Shown in pieces: positions 1 through 7,090 of a stretch of DNA of 35,688 bases (position 1 is its first letter; each line of letters opens with the position of its first letter). Source of the DNA: Isosphaeraceae bacterium (GTDB taxonomy: Bacteria; Planctomycetota; Planctomycetia; Isosphaerales; Isosphaeraceae); NCBI GenBank assembly GCA_025356435.1, contig JANXSY010000228.1, positions 1 to 35,688 on the forward strand. The letters are read 5' to 3'. The translations under genes and the position numbers were made by a program. The notes under the pieces are model-generated. The model was not told the origin of the DNA. It saw only the letters and a list, made by a program, of their open reading frames with translations, and searched no databases.

Positions 1-429
1 ACCTCAACCTCGCGTCGCTGCGTTCTCAGCGGCGACAAGAGGAATACTAACCGCACTTCCATCCTCGAGCAAGAGGCTACTCCAAAAATACTCCCGTTTT
101 ACTCCTTCCCGGGTGTCGCTCTCGATTCTCGTCGAGCGATCTCCGGTTATGGCCCGCGAGTTGGTGAAGGACTCTGACGCCGCTCCCGATGGCCATGTTG
201 TCACCATCTCTATAAGAGCCCGCGATCTCACGTCTCCCCCGAGCTGGCTCAACTCGCCCTGGATGCGACGCTCCAGCCTGAGGCCCTATCTCCCGAGAAA
301 AAGGGGTCCCCGAGCGAATCTGTCCGTGAGGCGGGCGTCGGGGTGCAAGATAAGGCGGTCAATCCGACCGTGACCGCCGCTGGTCGGGACGCTCAACCGA
401 CGCTCGTTCCGCTCCCCGGGTTGCGGCCT
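1..429. other. No convincing gene; left edge of a decayed insertion
   Basis: Short open frames exist on both strands, but none has a recognisable domain or a convincing ribosome binding site. The + strand near 240-370 reads as a low-complexity Ala/Pro/Ser/Glu-rich peptide in broken frames. That could be the rotted N-terminal part of the transposase remnant that follows, but I see no residues that prove it. Confidence 0.4.
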
Positions 430-1021
430 CACGTCTTAACGGCTCTACCTCCGCGTCGGCCTCGACAGCTTCCTTTAGGCCCCAGGCCATCCGCCTGGTT
501 TGTATTGCCGCGGCGAGTTGGTCGTTCGACGTCGCCTCGAACCGGCTTGATGAGATCGCCGGTCTGCGGATCGACGACGAGACGATCCGACGCCATTGCC
601 ATGAGACCGCCGTCGAGGTCGGTAGACGACGCTCGACTTGTCCCAAGCCGTTGGCCGCCCATGGCGACATCGAATGCCTCACCGACGGCCCGCCGCAGAA
701 TGGGTCCTGGATATCTTCCACGCCAGCCAGCACCTGGCCGCTACGGCCGCTAACCTGCATAGCGAGGGGACTGACGAGGCCTCGGCCTGGCTCGAGCGGG
801 GCCGTCGGCTGGCTCGGGCTGTTTTACCACCTCGGGACGACCGCGTCGGGGGCCTTGGCGTCGTCAGAGAAGGAGTCGTTGAACGGCCTGATCGTCTGGA
901 CTACTTCAGAAGATTGAAGACGAGCCGCTCGATCGGCAGCGGCGCGGTGGAGGACCTGGCGAGGAGACTAGGTCGCGGGCTGAAGGTTCCAGACCTGGGC
1001 AGGTGCGTCATGAACCTCTGA
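430..1021 (+). pseudogene. Decayed ISKra4-like transposase
   Basis: Two transposase-like pieces lie in different frames. From about 470 to 700 (frame of position 516) the peptide contains SWSFDVASNRLDEIAGLRI followed by DDETIRRHC, which resembles the conserved middle of ISKra4-family transposases. From 697 to 1021 (frame of position 638) it contains LDIFHASQHLAATA, then LDYFRRLKTSRSIGSG and GRGLKVPDLGR, which resemble the C-terminal part, where the family has a GRSIGSG..VE signature. The catalytic stretch between them is missing and the frame changes near 700, so the element cannot encode an intact enzyme. Terminal inverted repeats were not identified. The family name is from memory of motifs; the statement that this is a broken transposase is firmer than the family assignment. 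Confidence 0.72.
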
Positions 1022-1331
1022 GGAGATGGCGACGCTGATCGTCACCGTCGGGACTTCCGAATGGTCCGACCATTGGTCGAGATCAGCCGCTTGATGTCTG
1101 GATTCGAACGCTACACCCCTGCTTCCCTGATCGTTGCCGTGCTACTAGGATGAAATCAATTGAGTTCGTGCGTGGTAATTCACGATAGATGAGAAGGCTG
1201 GTCAAGCTTACCAGTCACGCAAGGACGTACCGCTCTCCAGAGTCCGTTGAACTTTAAGTCCCTAAGGATAGGGAGTTGGGTTCAATTGACGCCGAGTTAC
1301 TCTGGGGCGGTCTCTATGGAGGGGGTTCGTC
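1022..1331. promoter_or_regulatory. Intergenic spacer before the first winged-helix gene
   Basis: About 310 bases lie between the transposase remnant and the next gene, with lower GC around 1140-1220. A 5+1+5 inverted repeat (TGGTC, C, GACCA) lies near 1062-1072. A purine-rich Shine-Dalgarno-like run, GGAGGGGG, sits at 1318-1325 just upstream of the GTG at 1332. No promoter could be assigned with confidence. Confidence 0.35.
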
Positions 1332-1646
1332 GTGCCCGTCGCCATGTCGATCCAGACGGACTGGTTGAGGAGCGTCCTTTTCGATCGGGGCTATCTGGCC
1401 CGGATCAAAGGCGAGTCGATCAAGGTGTACCTCGTCGTCCTTGAGGCGGTGGGGGGGATACCGGATCAGAGTATCACTCTGAGTCTGGCCCAGCTCCGGG
1501 CGAGGACGAAGCTCTCGACGCCGACGGTGATCGAGAGCCTCTCGCGGCTCGAAGAGCTTGGCCTGGTCGTGTCAACGACGCACGAGCGCGGCAAGGTGAA
1601 GTCCTATTATGTTCCCGACCCGCCCGAGGTTGGCGTCGAGGACTAG
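1332..1646 (+). CDS. Small winged helix-turn-helix protein, replication-initiator-like
   Basis: This 104-residue protein has an N-terminal segment (LFDRGYLARIKGESIKVYLV) and then a winged-helix DNA-binding fold, with a recognition region near residues 52-80 (LRARTKLSTPTVIESLSRLE) followed by a wing-like GLVVSTTHERGKVKSYYV. The GTG start is chosen because a strong purine-rich run lies six bases upstream; an in-frame ATG at 1344 is possible. The pattern S-I-K-V-Y-L-V is shared with the next gene, so the two look like diverged paralogues. Such proteins are often annotated as helix-turn-helix domain proteins related to plasmid or phage replication initiators. The role here is inferred: sequence-specific DNA binding, possibly regulating or helping replication of an integrated element. 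The protein is short and consists almost entirely of the DNA-binding module. Confidence 0.75.
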   Translation: MPVAMSIQTDWLRSVLFDRGYLARIKGESIKVYLVVLEAVGGIPDQSITLSLAQLRARTKLSTPTVIESLSRLEELGLVVSTTHERGKVKSYYVPDPPEVGVED

Positions 1647-1735
1647 CCGTGTCGTGAACCCGAGTCAGAGGTGACAGCCACAAGATGCGGGCTGTCGGGC
1701 GCGGTTTGTCGGTTCCAGGGAAGGTGATAGGCGGC

Positions 1736-2764
1736 ATGGACTCCCTCTTCTTTCGCGTCGAGCATGACCTGCTCCGTTCCGAGTCGTTCAAGACGCTCGG
1801 CGGTTCGGCGATCAAGGTCTACTTGGTGATCGGGCTCTATTCCGACTTCGGAACGGGCTGGGCCTATCCCAGTATCCGCACGATCTCCAAGCAAGCGGGG
1901 CTGAGCCGGCAGACCGTGATTACCGCGATCGAGGATCTGACCAAGGTAGGGCTACTCGCTGCGAACAAATCCCGAGGGCGTTCGACGGCTTACAAGGTTA
2001 TGCGGGATGCTCCCGAGCGGCCATCGGTGAAGAACGGGAAGGCGTCCCAAATTCCGACGAAGACCAGTCTAATTCCTTTAGAGGACCCCCTCGATACTGG
2101 TCCAATTCCTTTAAGGGTACCCCCCCAAACTGGTCTAAAATCTTTCGATACACTGGCCCAATTCCTCGGCCCAGCTGGCCCCGCAAGTAGGCCCAAACAA
2201 GAACAAGGAACGAGAGAAGACACGAACACCATCCCGATTCCGGGAACACCCTTCCGACTTGGTGCCGATGGGCGGCTTCAAGTTGCTGTTGATTTACAGG
2301 AACTTCTCACGGATCAGGGAATACCCAGACACCTTGCCGAGAAGCTGGCGGCACAGAAGGACCCTGAGGCGGTCGCGAAAGTTCTCCTCAACGCCCTCTA
2401 TTTGCAAAGCCAGGGGAAACTGCAAAACGGCCCTGGATATATCCGGGCGGGGATCGAAGACGGTTACGAGCTTCTACCGCAGGTGGCGAATCGACTGGAG
2501 TCGCGTCGTCGCGAACTCGAAGCCCGAATGCGGGTCGTAGAGTCGAAGAAGGAGCAGAGTCGAGCGGAGGAAGCACGCGAGGCGGAAGAGGCGGCCATCG
2601 CCCTGGTGATTGCGCAGCTCCACCCCGACGAGATCGAAGAGCTCGTCCGTCTGGCGGTGGCGTCGCTCCCTGCCCCGATCGTCAGGCGGAACTCGACGTT
2701 GACCAACCCCTTCATCCGGGCGAAAGTCTACGAGCTGGCCGCCGGCGAGCCTGCGGGCGAATGA
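1736..2764 (+). CDS. Helix-turn-helix replication-initiator-like protein
   Basis: This is a 342-residue protein starting at ATG 1736, preceded by AAGGTGA at a suitable distance; an upstream start at 1685 is less likely. Residues 1-90 form a winged helix of the HTH_36 type (AIKVYLVIGLYSDFG, then SIRTISKQAGLSRQTVITAI and LTKVGLLAANKSRGRSTAYKV). Residues ~110-150 are an 11-residue repeat region rich in Pro, Leu and Thr. Residues ~170-330 are mostly helical and charged, with a likely coiled coil (RRRELEARMRVVESKKEQSR) and a run of Glu/Ala. Similar N-terminal domains occur in plasmid and phage replication proteins and in many planctomycete accessory genes. It follows its small paralogue by 89 bases and ends 11 bases from the convergent ParB-methyltransferase gene. 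DNA binding is well supported; a role in replication is inference. Confidence 0.8.
   Translation: MDSLFFRVEHDLLRSESFKTLGGSAIKVYLVIGLYSDFGTGWAYPSIRTISKQAGLSRQTVITAIEDLTKVGLLAANKSRGRSTAYKVMRDAPERPSVKNGKASQIPTKTSLIPLEDPLDTGPIPLRVPPQTGLKSFDTLAQFLGPAGPASRPKQEQGTREDTNTIPIPGTPFRLGADGRLQVAVDLQELLTDQGIPRHLAEKLAAQKDPEAVAKVLLNALYLQSQGKLQNGPGYIRAGIEDGYELLPQVANRLESRRRELEARMRVVESKKEQSRAEEAREAEEAAIALVIAQLHPDEIEELVRLAVASLPAPIVRRNSTLTNPFIRAKVYELAAGEPAGE
2064..2172 (+). repeat. Degenerate 33-bp in-frame tandem repeats (11-residue units)
   Basis: Within the helix-turn-helix gene, units begin at about 2064, 2097, 2130 and 2153. The first two are 33 bases long and share CTGGTCCAATTCCTTTA-like and ACCCCC segments; the third is shortened to about 23 bases and the fourth is partial. 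In protein they read TSLIPLEDPLD, TGPIPLRVPPQ, TGLKSFDTL and so on. They may be a flexible linker made by repeat expansion. Because they lie inside a replication-initiator-like gene, they also resemble iterons, the repeated initiator-binding sites of plasmids. Confidence 0.6.
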
Positions 2765-2775
2765 AGCGGCATTCG

Positions 2776-4098
2776 TTAGCCTAGTTCGGTCAATGGTTTA
2801 CGACCGACGAGTAGGTCTCGAACCTGGCCGAGCATTCGACCGTCCTGGCGGGCCCGTTGAACGTGCTGGGGGAGATACGCCCCGGCCATCGGGCAGCTAA
2901 TCCTCCGTTGCGGCAAGAACCCGGCGGCGAGGAAAGCTTGATAGCCAAAAAAGGCATGATCAAGATAGCCGTGGCCGGCAGGAAGATCTTTCTCAGTCTG
3001 ATTGGCCATCAGCAGGGCGAGATGACCGCCGGGTCGAAGCGTGGTGTAGGCCATCCGGACGAATGAGTTCAGGAACTCGACCCACTCGGAGAGCGGGGTC
3101 AGGGCGACTCCGTCGGCAGCATACTGATGTGCGAGCATGGTGTGGTAGGGCGGGTCGACGAAAATCAAGTCACAGTCACGGGTTTCGTCGGGGAAACCGT
3201 TGCGGATATCGTGCGACTTGATGTCGGCTCGGATGGGGTCAAGGTCGTACGCCAGGCAGCGTCTTCCCATCGCGAGGCAGATGTCGATCGTCGTCCCGCC
3301 TCCGGCCATCGGGTCGACGACGAGAGATGCCGACTCAGTGAAATAGTGAAGGGCGTTCGCGATGATTCCCGGTGGGATCGAGCCCGGATGGGGAATTCCG
3401 AAGGCGCGGTCGTGCTTGAACGACCAGACGTCGTAGGGAGTTGGGCGGAAGCCCGAAGTGAAGCGGTCGCGTCGACGTAAGTCCTTGTAAGCGGCGTGAA
3501 TTGTCTTCTCGCCGAGGTCGAGGAGGGCGACTCCGCTCGACGCGCGAATGTCTCCCTGTTGGGCGGTCCGCCAGATCGATCGGGCTTGTCGATAGAGATC
3601 CTTGCCGCCGATTCCGATGGATCGGGCGATGGTCTCGTCGGTTCGGTTGTGTCGATTGTCGGAATTCCGACGATCGATGGGACTAAGTTGATTCTGGCGA
3701 AGATTCGCGTCGCGTCGGACGATCGCTGCGGGTCGCTCGAAGTCTTCGAGGACGTCGGCCTCGCGCATGAGTTGACTGAACTTCTTACGTCGCTGACGGT
3801 TATAGTCGAGAATGGCTCGGTTTTTTTGCTCGACGCCTTCGAACAGCCGGATCTCACAGGGGACTTCCCGGAGACCGATACGCCGGGCACAGGCCAGACG
3901 CCGATTCCCCGAGATGACCTCCCAGCCCTCTCCCATCTCTCTCGGAGTGACGACGAGCGGGACGAGAACGCCCTCGGTCTGGATCGTGTCGACGAGGTCG
4001 TCAGAATCGGATTCGAGTTGTCCGTAAACCGAGATACTGAAATCGCTTGGGTGCAATCTCTCGGTGGAAATCGATAGGATCTGGGGGGCAGGATTCAT
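2776..4098 (-). CDS. ParB-domain/DNA methyltransferase fusion
   Basis: This is a 440-residue protein. Residues ~10-110 form a ParB/Srx-like N-terminal domain, with the nucleotide-binding-type signature ISGNRRLACARRIGL near residues 64-78. The middle (~110-210) is a charged helical region that may hold a KorB-like helix-turn-helix. The C-terminal half is an amino-methyltransferase: the SAM-binding motif DPMAGGGTT at 262-270 precedes the catalytic DPPY at 315-318. The open frame extends upstream to 4284, but the N-terminal addition has no conserved features, so the ATG at 4098 is preferred. Expected activity is N6-adenine or N4-cytosine methylation at sites chosen by the ParB or target-recognition part. 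No restriction endonuclease gene is adjacent, so this looks like an orphan methyltransferase of a phage- or plasmid-derived segment. The gene is convergent with the replication-like gene. Confidence 0.87.
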   Translation of the reverse strand: MNPAPQILSISTERLHPSDFSISVYGQLESDSDDLVDTIQTEGVLVPLVVTPREMGEGWEVISGNRRLACARRIGLREVPCEIRLFEGVEQKNRAILDYNRQRRKKFSQLMREADVLEDFERPAAIVRRDANLRQNQLSPIDRRNSDNRHNRTDETIARSIGIGGKDLYRQARSIWRTAQQGDIRASSGVALLDLGEKTIHAAYKDLRRRDRFTSGFRPTPYDVWSFKHDRAFGIPHPGSIPPGIIANALHYFTESASLVVDPMAGGGTTIDICLAMGRRCLAYDLDPIRADIKSHDIRNGFPDETRDCDLIFVDPPYHTMLAHQYAADGVALTPLSEWVEFLNSFVRMAYTTLRPGGHLALLMANQTEKDLPAGHGYLDHAFFGYQAFLAAGFLPQRRISCPMAGAYLPQHVQRARQDGRMLGQVRDLLVGRKPLTELG

Positions 4099-4282
4099 AC
4101 GTTTGGTTGGTTCCGGTGGAGGGGTGTCAGACAAAGTAGCAGCGACCCGAGGGCGCGTCCAGCGTGACCTGCGGAGATCAGGGCGAGCGACGACTTCGAC
4201 TTCAAGTCGTAACCGGATCGAGACGACATAGTAGAGAGTTGGAAATCCGTCGATCCCATGAAGCGGCAAGGAGGCTGTGTTC

Positions 4283-5173
4283 ATGTTGTCGTACCGCCTC
4301 GATCCGCCTCATGGACAGGTTCCGCCCCGTCGTGGCGTCGGTGCAGAACGGTCTGGGGGATGGCTCTCGATCGTCGTCCCGGCGAAAGACGAAGGGGCCA
4401 ATCTGGCGATCCTCATGGAAGAAATCGCCCGTGCCTTCCGACCGATGGTCGGGATGCGTCGCGACAGAAGCCCGCAACTGCTCGGATTTGACGTTCTGGT
4501 CGTGGACGATGGTTCAACCGATTCCACACCCCAAGTCCTTTCACGGTTGATGGTTGAGTATCCCGAGCTTCGGCCGATCCGGTTGACGAGGAATGTCGGG
4601 CAGTCGGCCGCAACCTCCGCCGGCTTCCACGCGGCGCGCGGGGATTGGGTGGCCGTACTGGACGCCGACCTGCAAAATCGCCCCGAAGACCTCGCTCGAC
4701 TCTGGGACGCCCTCCCCGGCCACGATGCTGCGCTCGGCTGGCGGACCAAGCGTGAGGATTGTTGGTCGAAACGGATCATCAGTCGATGCGCGAACCGCGT
4801 GAGGAACCGCGTCCTCGGCCAATCGATCAAGGACACAGGATGCTCGGTCCGCATATTTAGGCGAGAATTAGCCCTTCGTTTACCGATGTTTCAGGGTTAC
4901 CATCGCTTTTTCGGACCGCTCTTGCTGCGGGAAGGTTGCAAGATCGTCCAGGTGCCAGTGCTGCACCGTCCTCGCATTCATGGGAAGTCACACTATAATC
5001 TCTGGAATCGGTCGACGAGGGTCGTGATCGATCTCCTCGGCGTTGCCTGGCTCATGCGACGAGGCATCCGGTACGAAGTGGAGGCGATGCGAGACGCCTC
5101 GGATCATACAATGTATTCGTCTGTAGACAAACGGTTTATGGCTGAGCAACCGGCATCCTGGAGTGGGCGATGA
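4283..5173 (+). CDS. Family 2 glycosyltransferase (polyprenyl-phosphate sugar transferase type)
   Basis: This is a 296-residue GT2 enzyme with a GT-A fold. The ATG at 4283 is chosen because AAGGAGG lies eight bases upstream at 4268-4274; a GTG at 4277 is too close to it. Visible features are the N-terminal strand SIVVPAKDEGANL, the nucleotide-binding VVDDGSTDSTPQVL, RNVGQSAATSAGFHAARGD, and the metal-binding AVLDADLQNRPED (DxD-like). The GCSVRIFRR and GYHRFFGPLLL segments are typical of dolichol- or undecaprenyl-phosphate mannosyl/glucosyl transferases (DPM1/ArnC-like). The C-terminus has only a weak hydrophobic stretch (VVIDLLGVAWLM), unlike the two-helix tail of some relatives. The stop overlaps the start of the LAB_N gene by four bases, indicating translational coupling. 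The product is probably a lipid-linked sugar used for cell-envelope glycan or lipid modification; the donor sugar is unknown. Confidence 0.88.
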   Translation: MLSYRLDPPHGQVPPRRGVGAERSGGWLSIVVPAKDEGANLAILMEEIARAFRPMVGMRRDRSPQLLGFDVLVVDDGSTDSTPQVLSRLMVEYPELRPIRLTRNVGQSAATSAGFHAARGDWVAVLDADLQNRPEDLARLWDALPGHDAALGWRTKREDCWSKRIISRCANRVRNRVLGQSIKDTGCSVRIFRRELALRLPMFQGYHRFFGPLLLREGCKIVQVPVLHRPRIHGKSHYNLWNRSTRVVIDLLGVAWLMRRGIRYEVEAMRDASDHTMYSSVDKRFMAEQPASWSGR

Positions 5174-5523
5174 TGACCAAAGACCCGACAGTATGGCTAG
5201 CGATCGGGTTCTTGGGGCAGGCGATCTTCACCGCGAGGTTCGTGGTGCAGTGGGTGGCGTCGGAGAAATGCCGCAACTCGGTAGTGCCTAACACTTTCTG
5301 GTGGTTAAGCCTCCTCGGTGGTTCGATTCTTCTTGCCTACGCGAGCTATAAGCGGGACCCGGTCATCCTCGTCGGCCAGAGCATGGGACTTTTTGTCTAC
5401 GTGCGGAACCTCGTTCTCGTCCGGAACGCAGGACGACGCTCAACCTCGCCGGAATTGATCGTGCCTCGGGGTGTCGCGGGATCGATCGAGACCGCGACGA
5501 TTTGCGAGCGGAAAGCGGCTTAA
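5170..5523 (+). CDS. Lipid A biosynthesis N-terminal (LAB_N) domain membrane protein
   Basis: This 117-residue integral membrane protein has about three hydrophobic segments (WLAIGFLGQAIFTARFVVQW; FWWLSLLGGSILLAYASY; VILVGQSMGLFVYVRNLVLV). The signature GFLGQAIFTARFVVQW...SE, followed by VVPNTFWWLSL, is that of the LAB_N domain. That domain is found at the N-terminus of some lipid A enzymes and as a stand-alone protein next to ArnC-like glycosyltransferases. The start overlaps the upstream glycosyltransferase stop (ATGA). I infer a partner role in flipping or presenting the polyprenyl-phosphate sugar across the membrane. The polar tail from residue ~88 is not conserved in my memory of the family. 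Only six bases separate its stop from the convergent trpC. Confidence 0.86.
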   Translation: MMTKDPTVWLAIGFLGQAIFTARFVVQWVASEKCRNSVVPNTFWWLSLLGGSILLAYASYKRDPVILVGQSMGLFVYVRNLVLVRNAGRRSTSPELIVPRGVAGSIETATICERKAA

Positions 5524-5529
5524 ATCGCT

Positions 5530-6348
5530 TTAGGGTATTGATTTCGCTTCGTTGGTCTCGGCGGAGAGGCCCAGCAATTGCTCGACGGCCAGACCGATAT
5601 CGTCGGCCCGCATCAGGCTCTCACCGACCAGGATGGCGGAGACCCCGGCCGCTTCGAGGCGTTCGACGTCCCGGCGGGTTCGAATACCGCTCTCGCTGAC
5701 GAGGACGATGTTGGCCGGAACCTGCTCGCGGAGGCGAAAGGTCAGGTCGAGGTCGGTGACGAACCGCGAGAGGTCGCGATTGTTGATGCCGACCAGGTCG
5801 GCACCAGAATCAAGCACGCGCGACAGATTGGCCTCGTCGTGGAATTCGACCAGGGCCGCCATTCCGAGCCCCCTGATCCGCGAGAGGAGGGCGGCAAGTT
5901 CGCGGTCATCGAGGATCTCGGCGATCAAGAGGACGGCGTCGGCACCGGCGAGCCGGGCCTCGACGACCTGATACTCGTCGATGATAAAGTCTTTACGCAG
6001 CAGGGGGATAGCGACCGACGCCCGGATTCGGGCGAGGTATGAGAGGTGTCCCTGGAAGTAGGGCGCGTCGGTAAGGACGCTCAGGCACGCCGCGCCGTGG
6101 GCCTGGTAGGTCCGGGCGATGGCGATCGGGTCGAAATCGGCCCGGATCACTTTAGCCGACGGGCTGGCCTTCTTCACTTCGGCGATCAGCCGGATTGGCC
6201 CCGAGCCAGCAAGGGCGGCTCGGAAGTCTCGCACCGGCGGGGCCGACGCGGCTTGGACCTCCAACTCGTCGAGCGGCAAGCGTTTTCGGGAGGATTCGAC
6301 CTCCAGTCGCTTCGAGGCGACGATCTCGTCGAGGATCGTTGCGGGCAT
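5530..6348 (-). CDS. trpC: Indole-3-glycerol phosphate synthase
   Basis: This 272-residue TIM-barrel enzyme closes the indole ring of 1-(2-carboxyphenylamino)-1-deoxyribulose 5-phosphate in tryptophan biosynthesis. The family motifs appear in order: MPATILDEIVASKRLEVE at the N-terminus, LIAEVKKASPSAKVIRADFD (with the catalytic Lys), PLLRKDFIIDEYQV, ADAVLLIAEIL, ALVEFHDEANL, VGINNRDLSRF, VLVSESGIRTRRDV and AILVGESLMRADD. The start at 6348 is preferred over an upstream in-frame ATG at 6384 because the family begins with this helix. It is a stand-alone trpC with no neighbouring trp genes, so the pathway is dispersed. Length and motifs are complete, so it is probably functional. Confidence 0.97.
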   Translation of the reverse strand: MPATILDEIVASKRLEVESSRKRLPLDELEVQAASAPPVRDFRAALAGSGPIRLIAEVKKASPSAKVIRADFDPIAIARTYQAHGAACLSVLTDAPYFQGHLSYLARIRASVAIPLLRKDFIIDEYQVVEARLAGADAVLLIAEILDDRELAALLSRIRGLGMAALVEFHDEANLSRVLDSGADLVGINNRDLSRFVTDLDLTFRLREQVPANIVLVSESGIRTRRDVERLEAAGVSAILVGESLMRADDIGLAVEQLLGLSAETNEAKSIP

Positions 6349-6790
6349 CGTTAGGGACTCGCGAGACCGGTTTGTGACGACCAATCACTCACCTTAACCC
6401 AACGCTCCCCGCCGAAGGTAGTTCAGTTCGACAGCCGATGAAAAACGGACAAGAGGCGTAAGGCATTGTCTTACGCTCTCTATCCGCCAATGTTTCTGTA
6501 CGCTTATTGTCTGCGTAAAGAACCTCGGTCGCCATCCTTGCTAGTCGATCGCGTCCACGGGCTCCATTTTTCGGCTTTACTTTTCCTGAGTAGGCATGGT
6601 ATTACGCAATTGTGATCTTTCGCCCTGGTCTTTCGCTTAGGCGGGAGGGGGGGGGGGGGACGTCTGGGACTGGCGGAAAGGGAGACGAGGCGAATGCGAC
6701 AGGACGACCGCGATCGGGTTAGTAAGCGTGCTGTCACCGACGCCAACAGCAAGCCGCTCACGCCAGTCATGATTTTATAAATAACGAGAT
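6349..6790. promoter_or_regulatory. Spacer upstream of trpC with a 13-G run
   Basis: About 440 bases lie between trpC (leftward) and a gene fragment (rightward). GC is mixed, with AT-rich patches at 6460-6510 and 6770-6800. A homopolymer of 13 G lies at 6647-6659. No domain is recognisable in the short frames on either strand. The trpC promoter presumably lies in 6360-6500, but no clear -35/-10 pair was identified. Confidence 0.4.
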
Positions 6791-7090
6791 ATGCTGAACA
6801 CTGTAATAGTGATGAATGCCCCTGCGGGCGGTGGCTCCTCGACGAACACCGTCACGGAGACCGACGCGGTCGACCAGACCTCGAACGTCCATACGTTCCA
6901 GGCCAGCTATCAGCCCGACACGATGAACGACCCGCCGTTCCTCGGCGCGGTTGTGGCCCACGCGACCCCGGGCACTCCGGTCAGCTTCACGCTGACTTCG
7001 ACCGACCTCGAAAACGACCCGGTCGTCTATTCCGCGAGCGAGGCCGATACTCTCGCCCCGACTCCTGACCTTCAACGGTCGCGTCAACTG
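6791..7090 (+). pseudogene. Fragment of a secreted cadherin/Ig-like repeat protein
   Basis: The readable peptide includes TVTETDAVDQTSNVHTF, QASYQPDTMNDPPFLGAV, and VSFTLTSTDLENDPVVYSAS. This pattern (xYQPDTxNDPPFLG... TLTSTDLENDPV.Y.A) is what I recall from the repeated β-domains of large secreted planctomycete proteins, some of which also carry peptidyl-prolyl isomerase domains. Only about one repeat remains. There is no signal peptide, and the frame then runs into antisense sequence of the YfhO-like gene before stopping at 7186. It is best read as an internal or 3' scrap left by a rearrangement, not a working gene. Confidence 0.6.

Noticed and set aside
2064-2172. CRISPR-like array
   Set aside because: The units are in-frame, adjacent without spacers, and degenerate; no cas genes are present.
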